Source: Brachionus plicatilis (taxonomy: Eukaryota > Rotifera > Eurotatoria > Ploima > Brachionidae). From it: a DNA stretch of 64,000 nt. The translations under genes were made by a program, and so were the position numbers. Location of the stretch: positions 108,084 through 172,083 of the forward strand of contig QEOQ01000511.1 of assembly GCA_010279815.1 (NCBI GenBank), in the 5' to 3' direction. The notes beneath the pieces are model-generated. The model saw only the letters and a list, made by a program, of their open reading frames with translations. It was not told where the DNA came from and made no database searches. Below are positions 10,195-19,310 of the stretch, piece by piece. Each line of letters begins with the position of its first letter. The stretch's first letter is position 1.

Positions 10195-10846
10195 ATGAAC
10201 CCAAAAAAAGGAATGGATTTTTTAAAAATAATAAAAAATTTATTAAAAAAAATGTGCCACGAAGATGAGATCAAGTTGGTTGACAGCGACTCCATAGTCG
10301 AGCAGCTGTCGTCCCTGGAAAACAAGTTTTCTTCCCTGCTGACCAAACAAGACCAGAAAACGGGCAGAAATTCGAGCTAATCGACTGCACCGACCTAAAG
10401 ATCAAACTTAACGCCATCACTACCTCCCTGGTCACTAACAACTTCTCCATCATCAAAAAACACCTAGAGTCCAAGTCGAGCCCGGGCCTCATCCCCATCA
10501 AGCAGACTTGTGTCCGCCTGCTCGCTTGGATCTTGCCAAGCAAATCAGCTCCGAGTTCAACTCCTTCAACGAGACCAAAAATTGGCTCGAAAAATTTCTT
10601 CTCATCAAAAAATCTGAGCTGAGCGACATGAGCCTCCAATTCGTCCTCACCTATCTTAAGTACATGCAACCACCAACAACTGCCAGGACAATTTAATTTT
10701 GATAAAAAAAAATCCTCCTCAAATCCGACTCCAAATCGCCCCTCACTCTCATCAACTGCATCTTTGCTCACACTGGTTCCGATCTCGTCTCCAGCCTGGA
10801 CTCTTTGTTCACCCAACTGCCGTATGGCGTGGAGAGGCAAAAATAG
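10195..10846 (+). pseudogene. GC-rich coding remnant with C-ending codons, unknown protein
   Basis: An ATG at 10195 opens MNPKKGMDFLKIIKNLL; coding-like sequence then continues through three frames to a TAG at about 10844. The third codon positions are strongly C/G (ATC, AAC, CTC, TCC), quite unlike the A/T-ending codons of every other gene in the window. The predicted protein is Ser/Lys/Leu-rich (for example EFNSFNETKNWLEKFLLI, SDMSLQFVLTYLKYMQ, FAHTGSDLVSSLDSLFTQL) and probably helical. I recognise no family. A 203-codon minus-strand frame overlaps it, which is the expected shadow of NNC-rich codons. It ends exactly where the duplicated segment begins (GAGAGGCAAAAAT). It could be foreign DNA or a displaced, highly expressed host gene. 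Confidence 0.5.
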
Positions 10847-11830
10847 AAATATATGTACCCAAAAATTTATTCTAAAAGACATTATTTATCTATTTAGGAT
10901 AGGTCTATTCGAAAGTAAACTCCCAAACCATGAAAATCTACTAATAACATTACAATGATACCAATAAAGTCTTTTTTAACACAAGACCCAGTTAACTACC
11001 AAACAATCAGTAACTTGTTTTGATCAACAAAGAGTTTGATTACAGCTGTAAAATAAAAGAAGATATGCTGCTTACAATGCCTGAAGATGTTCCATATGGT
11101 GCTTTAAATGTTGATTTTGTAAAATATAAAAAAATATATTTGAAGAAGAATGTTTTGAAAATTTAAATGTTACATTGTCACAAAGAAAAATGTGTTAGAC
11201 TCAAAACGTACTCAAATTTACAAAATTTTAATTTTTTTAAATTTTTTCGTACCATTTATCATAAAAATTGGGTAATTTAAATAAATTTTCATTTTGAAAC
11301 TTAAAATTTTTAAATCCGGATCCGTCTTTTAGGCATTAAAAATCCGGAAAAAAAATCCGTGTTTTAGGGATAACCAAATTTTAGCAAGATTTAATTTTTA
11401 GAAAAAAAAATTTAAATTTAAATTTAAAACATATTTAAAAAAAGTCCTATTTCATAGTATTTCATGTAAATAAATTATTTTATTACAACAAACTGTGTCA
11501 ATAGAGCCATCCTTAATTTTAAGATTTGGATTTTAACTATTAATTTTCGATTTTCTTTTTTTTACTCGGCTTTTGACGTAAACAAAAGATTATAAATTAT
11601 AACCCAATTTTTTTACTTAGGAACATGCTTTATAATTAGGGTATCTGTAACATGGGATCGATAGTATGTAATCAAATGAACAAAACCCATTAAAATAAAA
11701 ATTATAATTTTTAAAATTTAAGTATTGAAGAAATAATTATTTTAAATTAACTAAAAAAATAAAAAAAACCTGAAAAATGTCTAATAAACGCTTGAAAGAA
11801 AATAAAAAAAAAGAATAAACAAAAATATTT
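10833..11830 (+). repeat. Segmental duplication copy B, left part (matches 417-593 and 1670-2527)
   Basis: 10833-11006 repeats 417-593, including the LINE RT start. At CAATCAGTA/ACTTG the copy jumps to the equivalent of 1671, so about 1.08 kb (including the left MULE end and SWIM finger) is deleted. 11007-11830 then follows copy A through the MULE right end to AAAATATTT. The copy resumes at 18879 behind the inserted elements and ends at 19308. Confidence 0.9.
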
Positions 11831-12103
11831 GGGGTTGTGAAGATCATTTCAATTCGATCGTTTCAATTCAAAAAAAATTGAATAACTTTTTTATTATAAA
11901 GAATAATTTAGTTCTGTAAAATGCTTAATGTTAAAGCAACTTTGCTTAATCCGAAAATATATGTCTGCAAAAACTCTGCAATATACTTGCACAGGTGATT
12001 AGAATACTTTTTAATGGCGTGCAAAATGCAGAAAATTGCAGAGTATTTTGCAGACCTATTTTACTGCAAAACAAATTTGCTTATAATTGATTAAAATTAG
12101 TTC

Positions 12104-12245
12104 TGTAGTACAGGCCGAGTGTGTGAATAATAAGCTTAGTATTTGTTAAACACTTTATTTAAAATAAGTTTAGAAAATAACAACTAATTCTTCTCTTTTG
12201 AAATAATAAGTAATATTTATAGTCTGATCACGTCACCATATTACA
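12104..12245 (-). repeat. Gypsy-1 3' LTR
   Basis: 142 bp, TG...CA ends, identical to 18629-18770. Unusually short for a Gypsy LTR. Confidence 0.95.
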
Positions 12246-12259
12246 TTCCTCCCTCCTTA
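12246..12259 (-). promoter_or_regulatory. Gypsy-1 polypurine tract (plus-strand primer site)
   Basis: On the minus strand TAAGGAGGGAGGAA directly precedes the 3' LTR, as required for plus-strand DNA priming. Confidence 0.85.
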
Positions 12260-12555
12260 GATTGGAAATTGTCCTCAATTTCCTCAAATATTTAAAAAAA
12301 AGACAATTTTTAAAACAATACAAAAAGTTAACTTAATTTTGCTCATAATTTTTCAAAACAAATTAAAAAAATAAAATTAAAATAAATTTCAAAATTTTCA
12401 AAAATGTTTTAAAATTTCAATTTTCATTTTTTCCAAAAAAAATTAGTTAAGTTTTATTTATTTTTTTTTTTTTTTCTCTCTTCTTTCCATTTCCATTTGT
12501 TTCTCATTCTTCATTTCCATTCTTCATTCTTCATTTCTTCATTTCCTTCATCTTC

Positions 12556-13446
12556 CTAGGGCATCCTGATTTTCATCAATGTCCTGTTCTCCGTCCTGCA
12601 GGTGTGGCACACCAATCTTCCCTCTCTCGTCGAAAAATGTGTTATGTAATTTCTGGAGCATTCATCGTCTCCACATAGCGTATGCCCACAATTCGAAAAA
12701 ATTAACCAATCCTCGACATTTGATATGGTTGTACAGACCGGGCATGCCATACATTAGTGATTCTGACCAATTACTCCCTTGCACAGTCTGCAATTTACAC
12801 GGGGGACCATGCATTCAACAACATGTTGTGCGAACTCATCCTCTGTTAGTCCCGTATTGCAACGCGGGCAACTAAAAATAGGGACAACTGCCGGTCGACA
12901 AGTCAGTAGGTGTTGCGCTTCTTCAACCTTCTTTATTTCCTCCCCACAATTGTCGCAAGTTGTTTTCTGACAATCCAATAGGTGCACACTATAATCGTCC
13001 ACCTTATATCTTCTTTCGCACAGCCCACATGTAATTAACATTTGGTCCATTCTTTCCTCAAAGTGTCTTAATTTGTCCCGGTTTGCGCAAGATCTTACGT
13101 GCTGCCAAACCATGTTCATATCCACATCTTCATTACAAATTGTGCACTTTCTCTCGCTGACCAACATTTCCGGGGCGAACTTCTTTATCATTTGGTTAAA
13201 AAGATCCATTTCCGCCCCACTTTCTTCAAACAGCCTTTTCCACCATGACCAGGCTGCTATCCTTTTTGCCCCATCTCTAGTCCCATGCCAACCACTTGAT
13301 GACCATCTTAAAGCACTATATTGGACTTCGTGCCCCATCACTCCATCCTTCTCCAGCATAATTGCTTCCAAGGTGAATATTATTTCGTAAAACTTTAGGA
13401 ACTTTTCCAATAGTTGCTCACCATATTGCCAAGTTTTTCTTTTCAA
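12556..13446 (-). pseudogene. Gypsy-1 ORF3: tandem UBZ4/TRAF-like zinc fingers plus RING-like finger
   Basis: One frame of 297 codons lies between integrase and the 3' LTR, divided by a single TAA at 12754-12756. The N-terminal ~105 residues are Trp-rich and unassigned. Four C-x2-C-x11-H-x3-C units follow (starting CTICNEDVDM, CGLCERRYKV, CDNCGEEIKK, CPRCNTGLTE), with a fifth partial CRLC unit at the TAA. After the stop the same frame gives CPVC..NCGHTLC..CHTC, a RING-like pattern ending KIRMP. C-x2-C-x11-H-x3-C is the spacing of Rad18-type UBZ4 ubiquitin-binding fingers and close to TRAF-type fingers; RING fingers recruit E2 enzymes. The combination suggests a ubiquitin-ligase-like accessory protein, by inference. 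The frame overlaps the integrase stop by 4 bp and has no early ATG; the first ATG is at codon 30, so translation may be by termination-reinitiation or from a spliced RNA. The TAA could be a mutation, an error, or read through. Confidence 0.7.
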
Positions 13447-14300
13447 AGTCTGTCATACGAAAGTTTCGGCTGGTACTTTGTATGAAGTTGGTTCCATTTT
13501 TTACTTCTTTGTTTAGTTTTTTTTNNNNNNNNNNNNNNNNNNNNNNNNNNATTTTCAACGTGCTTACTAAGCTTTGAAAATTTCATTTTAACTTTTCTTG
13601 CTGGCTGTATTCTACTTCGATACTTGCTGGTGCTACAGATCTTCCTAGGTCTTCCTCGTTTCTTTTTTTGTGTAGGCAGATTTTTATTGTTAAGGTCCGG
13701 AAGAATCACTGCCCTGTTCTCAGACTTTGCAAACTGATTACATTCTGATGGACTTAGGTCTTCAGAATCTGATCGAACCGGCATGACTTGAGACATCGTC
13801 GAAAGGTCTTCTGGAATATGATGATAATTTTCTGCATCACAAGAAGGGAGACGCGGGGAATCCAGGTTGTTATCATTACCATCCTCATTTATTGTAATGT
13901 TTTGTTCTTGAGACATAGAAATTTCCTCTTGCTGGACGGCTAGCATAAAGCATTTTTTAATTCTATTTATGTTCACAATCAGCTTCTTCTTTCCGTTTAT
14001 CTGTTTAATTTTGTAGGTAAGTTCTGTTATTTTAGCCAACACTTCGTAAGGTCCTTTCCACGATTTAGATAGCTTAGGATTCTTCCCTTTCTTTTTCTCC
14101 GAGTTCAATAGCCATACTTTATCACCAATGTTATAATTCATCTGCTTTACATTTTTATCATAGTTTATTTTCATTCGATCGATCTTCATGCCAGAATGCT
14201 TCTTAACTATATCATATAAGGATATCAATCTTTCCTTTAGGTCATTAACATAATCACAGTAGTTTATTACAACAGAACCATTTTCACTTGGAAAAACCAA
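13443..14300 (-). pseudogene. Gypsy-1 integrase C-terminal region with GPY module and AT-hook
   Basis: This frame continues integrase after a one-base slip near 14365. It has the YDKNVKQMNYNIGDKVWLL strand, then SWKGPYEVLAKI, the GPY/F module found at the end of Gypsy integrases. A Glu/Asp/Ser-rich linker follows, with KKKRGRPRK, an AT-hook-like DNA-binding motif. A gap of 26 N falls inside the frame (13525-13550). The tail is long for a Gypsy integrase and ends 4 bp inside ORF3. Confidence 0.85.
13525..13550. other. Assembly gap (26 N)
   Basis: Undetermined bases within the integrase tail of Gypsy-1; coordinates downstream depend on the true gap size. Confidence 1.
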
Positions 14301-14332
14301 ATCAATAGGAAACTTCGGTTTCCTTCCGTAAA

Positions 14333-15010
14333 CTAATTCAAATGGGGTTTGTCCAGTTTCCTGTGTACAGCAGTTCTGTAAGCGAAAGCCATTTTGTTCA
14401 ACAGGATATCCCAGTTATCCTGATTTTCATTTATAAAAACTTTCATCATTGAAATCAACGTTCTATTAAATCTTTCTGTCTGTCCGTCACATTGTGGATG
14501 GTAAGGAGTAGTTCTTAATTTATGAACGTCAAGTAATTCTAAAACTTCTCTAAAAAGGTTTGACTCAAAATTCCTTCCTTGATCTGACAAGAAACTCTCT
14601 GGTACACCATGTCTACAAACTAGGTCCATAAAGCACTTTGCCGCTTCATTTGCCTCTAACGTTTTTAAGCTGTACAATTCAATCCATTTAGTGAAGTGAC
14701 AAATGAAGACTATTATGTATTTTGCACCTTCTTTTGTTACAGGAAGTGGGCCCAATATATCACAAGTAACTAGTTGAAATGGTCTTGAAGTAATGATGGG
14801 CTGTAGAGGACCTCTTTTCAAGATTCCATTTGTTTTAGCTTCTTGACACTTAATACAATTCCGTACGTAATCATCTATTTCTTTATGCTGTCCAGGCCAG
14901 TAATATTTTGATTCGATCTTCCCGGCCGTTGTTGTCATTCCAAAATGTCCGCCTAATTCTGAATCATGCATTTTCCTTAGAATATCTTTTCTCATCGTTT
15001 CATCAACCAA
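14333..15010 (-). pseudogene. Gypsy-1 integrase: HHCC finger and DDE core
   Basis: The 225-codon frame starts just before the zinc finger: H..H in MHDSELGGHFG, then CIKCQEAK (HHCC). The DDE core shows the first Asp in LVTCDILGPLP, the second in FLSDQGRNF and the catalytic Glu in GQTERFNRTL. The frame ends with a slip at about 14365 beyond the core (YRTAVHRK), after which the correct continuation, QTPFELVYG-like, is one frame over. All catalytic residues are present, so the core itself looks intact. The RT frame ends at 15169; the 160 bp between is out of frame. Confidence 0.9.
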
Positions 15011-15168
15011 CTGATACCGTACCTGGTTATCACCTATTTTCCATATTCAATACAACACGCCATTTATCACTCTTAATCTGTCCCATTGTAACCAATAAGT
15101 TCTGAGGTCGCCACTAAGATTTTCATTATGCGGTCTATTTTCCGATGCGTCTTTCCAACCTAAAATTG

Positions 15169-16488
15169 TTACGATTTCCTTGTCGTGCAACTATTGCGAG
15201 GATTTATATCGGTTGTCTGAAAGCCTATCACATTGGTACTTGGGATGCCTTCAATTATCGTATCTTCCTCGCCATTTAATTCTTCGGGTCTTTCCTCTAT
15301 ATTAGGCCAACGCGACAGACCATCCGCGTTCCCGTTCTTTTTCCCAGGTTTGTATTCAATTTCAAATTGACATTCACTTAATTTCATAATCCATCTTGCG
15401 ATTCTTGGTTGAGGCTCTTTGATATTGAACATCCATTTTAAAGGTTGATGGTCAGTGCAAATAATAAATACTTGACCATAAAGATAAATACGAAAATGGT
15501 CCACACCACACACTATCGCTAAGGCTTCTTTTTCTGTTGTTGAATAATTTCTTTCTGCAGAGGTCAACTGTCTACTCCAATATGCAATCGGTTTCCATTC
15601 ACCATTTCTTTTTTGAGAGAGTACACCTGCTATACCAACATCACTTGCGTCCGTTTCTAGCTTGAAAACTTCATCGAAATTTGGAAAAATAAGAAAATTT
15701 TCACTGGTTATTTTATCTTTAAGAAGGTCAAAGGCATAACTACATTTGTCATCAAAATGTTCTTCGAACTTTTTATTATTCTTAAATGAAGCAAACAAAG
15801 GTTGGGCTATTTTAGCATAGTTTTCAATAAATTTCCGATAAAAACCTGTGATCCCGAGAAAACTCTGAAGTTGTTTGACCGATTTAGGTTTTTTAAAGTT
15901 CTTAATTGCTTTAACCTTGTCTTCACAGGGCAAAAGTCCATTTCGATTTATTACATGTCCCAAATATATTACTTCATCTTTCATAAAGAAGCATTTCTCT
16001 TTGTTTAATTTTAACGTTGCAGCTTTCAATTTCTCAAAGATTATTTTAAGGTGAATGATATGATCGTCCACGGTTTTAGAAAAAACAATTATGTCATCCA
16101 GGTATACTAAGCAAAATTTTCCAATAATATCCTTTAGAACTTTATCAATCATCCTCTGAAAAGTTGCTGGTGCGTTTGTCAATCCAAATGGCATCCTTGT
16201 AAAATTGTAAAGTCCAAAAGGTGTCGTAATAGCCGTTTTTTCTTTATCTTTTGGGTCCAATTTTATCTGATAGTATCCACTAGCCATATCCAGGGTACTA
16301 AAGCATCTAATTCCAAAAAATTTGTCTGTTGTTTCATCCAACCTTGGTATTGGATAGCTGTCTTTCTTTGTTACTTTAATAAGTTGCCTGTAATCAATAC
16401 ATAATCTTATCTTGCCGTTTTTCTTTTTCACAGGGACAAGGGGTGCAGCCCAATCTGAATTGCTTGGTTCTATTATGTTAGTTTCCAC
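15169..16488 (-). CDS. Gypsy-1 reverse transcriptase and RNase H
   Basis: 439 codons without interruption. RT residues include PLVPVKKKNGKIRLCIDYR, the first catalytic Asp in FSTLDMASGYYQI, MPFGLTNAPATFQRM, and the YLDD box in FCLVYLDDIIVFSK. The connection domain (FLGITGFYRKFI) leads to RNase H with LETDASDVGIAG, STTEKEALAI and ICTDHQPLKW, and GKKNGNADGLSRW at its end. This is a typical Ty3/Gypsy pol segment. It is in the same frame as the protease ORF upstream; a single TGA just above 16543 separates them at a site where Gypsy proteins normally have Arg (xRQRARRIP-like). A partial duplicate lies at 5197-5784. Confidence 0.93.
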   Translation of the reverse strand: METNIIEPSNSDWAAPLVPVKKKNGKIRLCIDYRQLIKVTKKDSYPIPRLDETTDKFFGIRCFSTLDMASGYYQIKLDPKDKEKTAITTPFGLYNFTRMPFGLTNAPATFQRMIDKVLKDIIGKFCLVYLDDIIVFSKTVDDHIIHLKIIFEKLKAATLKLNKEKCFFMKDEVIYLGHVINRNGLLPCEDKVKAIKNFKKPKSVKQLQSFLGITGFYRKFIENYAKIAQPLFASFKNNKKFEEHFDDKCSYAFDLLKDKITSENFLIFPNFDEVFKLETDASDVGIAGVLSQKRNGEWKPIAYWSRQLTSAERNYSTTEKEALAIVCGVDHFRIYLYGQVFIICTDHQPLKWMFNIKEPQPRIARWIMKLSECQFEIEYKPGKKNGNADGLSRWPNIEERPEELNGEEDTIIEGIPSTNVIGFQTTDINPRNSCTTRKS

Positions 16489-16545
16489 AAGTTCATCTAA
16501 TTGTTTTTTAATTTCTATTTTTAAGTGATGCGGAATTCTCCTGGC

Positions 16546-17487
16546 TCACTCTCGTATCGGTTCACTTCCTTGTGTGTCGATCTGATGCATCGTAAAATTA
16601 CAACAACCAAGTTCTTTCATTGATTTAGCAAATATATCCTCGTTTTCAGATAAAAATGAATCCATCCTCTTTTGTTCTTCTTTAGAAAATTCAACTCGAT
16701 TTACTGCCTTGTTTTTTCTATCTCTTACTACTTCTTCCCCACCTAGAGAACTATAAATTTCTTTAAGTTTATCCCTAGTTCCTTGTACTTTTCCCATATA
16801 GTCGAGACCAATTAAGCAATCATGTTGTAAGTCCACTGCCACAAAAACATCAAGTTTCACTTCATTAGTACCAATTCTTAGAGAAGCCGTGTAAGATCCA
16901 ATAACGTTTAATGGTTGACCATTCGCAGTCGTAAATGAACCTTTTGTTTTTTGTAATTCTTTACATCCTAGTTTTCTCCAGATATTTTGACTAATTAACG
17001 TCTTTACACTTCCTGTGTCTAATAAACACTCTATCTTTTCTCTATTTAAGTACCCGAAAACATATTTCAAGTCGTAATTATCTGACTCTTCATTTATGTT
17101 ATTTGTTTTAGCAGAAAATTGGTTTCTTTGATCATTTCTGATTGTTGCCGTTGGTGTCGATCTATTCAATGAACTATATTGACTATCATAACCCAATCGA
17201 TAATATTGATTGTTCATATTTCTAATCCCATTAGGACAATTCCTCTTAATATGTCCTTCTTGATTACACAAAAAGCATCTCATTGCTGGTTTTTGAACTG
17301 GATAATTCGGCACATAATTCCTAATTGTTGAATTAAGATACGATCCATCGTTTGAATTATTTAGCAATTTTGAATAATTGGACATGTTTGACAAGTTAGC
17401 ATTTACAAAACTATTATCATAGCTATTCCTTATTGTCTCAACGTTGTTTTGTGAATTTCCATAATGTTTATTCTGATTTTGAAACAT
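16546..17487 (-). CDS. Gypsy-1 nucleocapsid CCHC knuckle and aspartic protease
   Basis: 313 codons. An Asn/Ser/Tyr-rich spacer leads to CFLCNQEGHIKRNC (C-x2-C-x4-H-x4-C RNA-binding knuckle, around residue 71), then the retropepsin segment CLLDTGSVKTLIS (catalytic DTGS, about residue 156), and DCLIGLDYM, the ILG-like second motif. It ends in a linker before RT, at a TGA (16546-16548) following PIRE. It belongs to the gag-pol polyprotein. The initiating Met is not a real start: the frame follows gag by a slip near 17500. Confidence 0.9.
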   Translation of the reverse strand: MFQNQNKHYGNSQNNVETIRNSYDNSFVNANLSNMSNYSKLLNNSNDGSYLNSTIRNYVPNYPVQKPAMRCFLCNQEGHIKRNCPNGIRNMNNQYYRLGYDSQYSSLNRSTPTATIRNDQRNQFSAKTNNINEESDNYDLKYVFGYLNREKIECLLDTGSVKTLISQNIWRKLGCKELQKTKGSFTTANGQPLNVIGSYTASLRIGTNEVKLDVFVAVDLQHDCLIGLDYMGKVQGTRDKLKEIYSSLGGEEVVRDRKNKAVNRVEFSKEEQKRMDSFLSENEDIFAKSMKELGCCNFTMHQIDTQGSEPIRE

Positions 17488-17514
17488 TATATTCGATTCT
17501 AACTTTGGTGTAAT

Positions 17515-17904
17515 TTAGTTTCTGATTTCTACTTCTGTTATATGTCTTCCTGTTCCTTGATTAAACATATTTCTGCTTCGCTCTCTAATCCCACTAAATC
17601 CAAAAGGTAAACCTTCGTGTTCTCTTGCTCTGAGTACCAACATCTCTAAGTTTTCGTGATCCAATACAGCTAATCTTTCAGCCATTTCTCTGTCACGGAC
17701 TCCAGCTAGAAATTGACCTCGAAGATAAATATCTAGTTCCCTAAGATTTAAATCTGGAAAAGCTTTTCGTCCTAATTCCTGTAGTACCGCCGCATACTGA
17801 ACTAGGCTTTCATTTAGCTCTTCCAACAAAGGTATGAAGGTAAACATGTGCAGAAGATTCTGGTCTACTAAAAAGAGCTCTAAATTTTGTTTTAACTTCA
17901 TCAT
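17515..17904 (-). pseudogene. Gypsy-1 Gag, C-terminal capsid part (frameshifted)
   Basis: The capsid-like segment ELNESLVQYAAVLQELGRKAFP and FLAGVRDREMAERLAV matches the retrotransposon Gag pattern (long helices, FxxGL-like VRDxxM). The reading frame enters from the upstream Gag frame near 17835, where one or two bases are lost or gained; the first ~20 codons in this frame are not the real continuation. Gag would form the particle shell around the RNA. Confidence 0.75.
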
Positions 17905-18526
17905 ATGACCGTTCGTTTATCAAACTATCGACCAATTTAAACGTTGTATCATCTAAAAAAGATCCTAACACATTTATCTTATCTCTATCTCCAAAAATTC
18001 TGTTTAATTCTAGATAATTATCAAATCTTGCTAGCCATATATCCACATTTGTATCCAAAGTAAAAACTGATGGGGCTCTTAAGCTATGGTTTGCCATTTT
18101 AAATCTCTTTTGGCTTATGCTTTTTCCGTTCAAACACTTTGTTTCAGTTTTATTTTCCAACTGGAAAATTTGATGTTTCCAAATATTGCTAAATGAAATA
18201 TTTTTCTTATTGTTGAATGAAATTGTATTCTTCCATTTTCTAATCTTTTCGCTCATATTTATAATCAAACTTTTGGCTTTATATTTTAAAAAATCACGCG
18301 TTGAAACATCACTCCACGATCTTTCCAAAAAATCGCGTGTCTCGTCTTTCTTTTCACTGCTAAATAAGCTAGATTGAAACAATGAATTATTCAGTGACTT
18401 CACTGAAACATCTCGTGCTATACTATTCTCCTCGTTATTGTTCAAAATCGACTGAAACAATGAATAACTAGAAGCTTTTTCCTTTCTTCCAGTGAACAAT
18501 TTAGCTTTTCCAACCATCTCAAACAC
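17810..18526 (-). pseudogene. Gypsy-1 Gag, N-terminal part
   Basis: About 230 codons from an ATG at 18517 to a frameshift near 17835. The first 150 residues are a Ser/Lys/Phe-rich leader of unknown role. From MANHSLRAPSVFTLDTNVD the sequence has the Gag start pattern (VDIWLARFDNYLELNRI, then VLGSFLDDTTFKLVDSL). It lies immediately after the 5' LTR and primer site. Heptad-like stretches are few, so the leader is probably disordered. Confidence 0.75.
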
Positions 18527-18610
18527 TAAACTTTTGGCTTACCACTAAAAACTACTAATCAACACACTTGATACCACTTTTTTTTTTTATTTTAGAAATC
18601 AATCTAATAG

Positions 18611-18627
18611 CTTAACCGCTGCCACCA
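18611..18627 (-). promoter_or_regulatory. Gypsy-1 primer-binding site
   Basis: Minus strand TGGTGGCAGCGGTTAAG begins 1 base after the 5' LTR; TGG pairs with a tRNA CCA end. The tRNA identity was not determined. It resembles the Gypsy-4 site TGGTAGCAGCGAATG. Confidence 0.8.
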
Positions 18628-18628
18628 A

Positions 18629-18770
18629 TGTAGTACAGGCCGAGTGTGTGAATAATAAGCTTAGTATTTGTTAAACACTTTATTTAAAATAAGTTTAGAA
18701 AATAACAACTAATTCTTCTCTTTTGAAATAATAAGTAATATTTATAGTCTGATCACGTCACCATATTACA
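18629..18770 (-). repeat. Gypsy-1 5' LTR
   Basis: Identical to 12104-12245. Promoter and poly(A) signals are expected here; AATAAT and TATTTAAAATAA stretches are present but not diagnostic. Confidence 0.95.
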
Positions 18771-18878
18771 GTTCTATAAAATTAGCATTTTATAGAACTA
18801 AATTATCTCTTTTAGTAAAAAAGTTATTCAAGATTTTTTGAATTGAAATGATCGAATTGAAACGAACTTCACAACCCC

Positions 18879-19308
<430 letters not shown>

Positions 19309-19310
19309 TT

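Larger units (their letters stand above)
12104..18770 (-). mobile_element. Gypsy-1: LTR retrotransposon with identical 142 bp LTRs and extra ORF3
   Basis: The LTRs at 12104-12245 and 18629-18770 are identical. They are flanked by GTTC (12100-12103, 18771-18774), a 4 bp target duplication. On the coding (minus) strand the order is 5' LTR, primer site TGGTGGCAGCGGTTAAG, gag, CCHC knuckle, protease, RT, RNase H, integrase with GPY module, ORF3, polypurine tract, 3' LTR. RT-RH-INT order defines Ty3/Gypsy. Identical LTRs mean a recent insertion, yet the frames contain several indels and nonsense codons, so the copy is either non-autonomous or carries assembly errors (there is a 26 bp N gap). Confidence 0.95.
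11831..18878. mobile_element. MULE-like MITE with ~62 bp TIRs, split by Gypsy-1
   Basis: Left end GGGGTTGTGAAGATCATTTC and right end (reverse complement) GGGGTTGTGAAGTTCGTTTC continue as inverted repeats for about 62 bp, and the flanks carry a 9 bp duplication AAAATATTT (11822-11830, 18879-18887). The undisrupted site is visible at 2520-2530 in copy A. Without the retrotransposon it is only about 380 bp and non-coding. It contains a second inner inverted repeat (CTGCAAAAACTCTGC / GCAGAGTATTTTGCAG at 11965-12052) that resembles the centre of the MITE at 46438-46786. Confidence 0.85.

Noticed and set aside
10271..10882. 203-codon minus-strand ORF
   Set aside because: It is the expected open shadow of the C-ending codons on the plus strand; its composition (Phe/Leu/Arg/Cys mixture) does not look like a protein domain.
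12779..13390. Plus-strand ORFs opposite Gypsy-1 ORF3
   Set aside because: Shadows; the minus strand shows ordered zinc-finger motifs.
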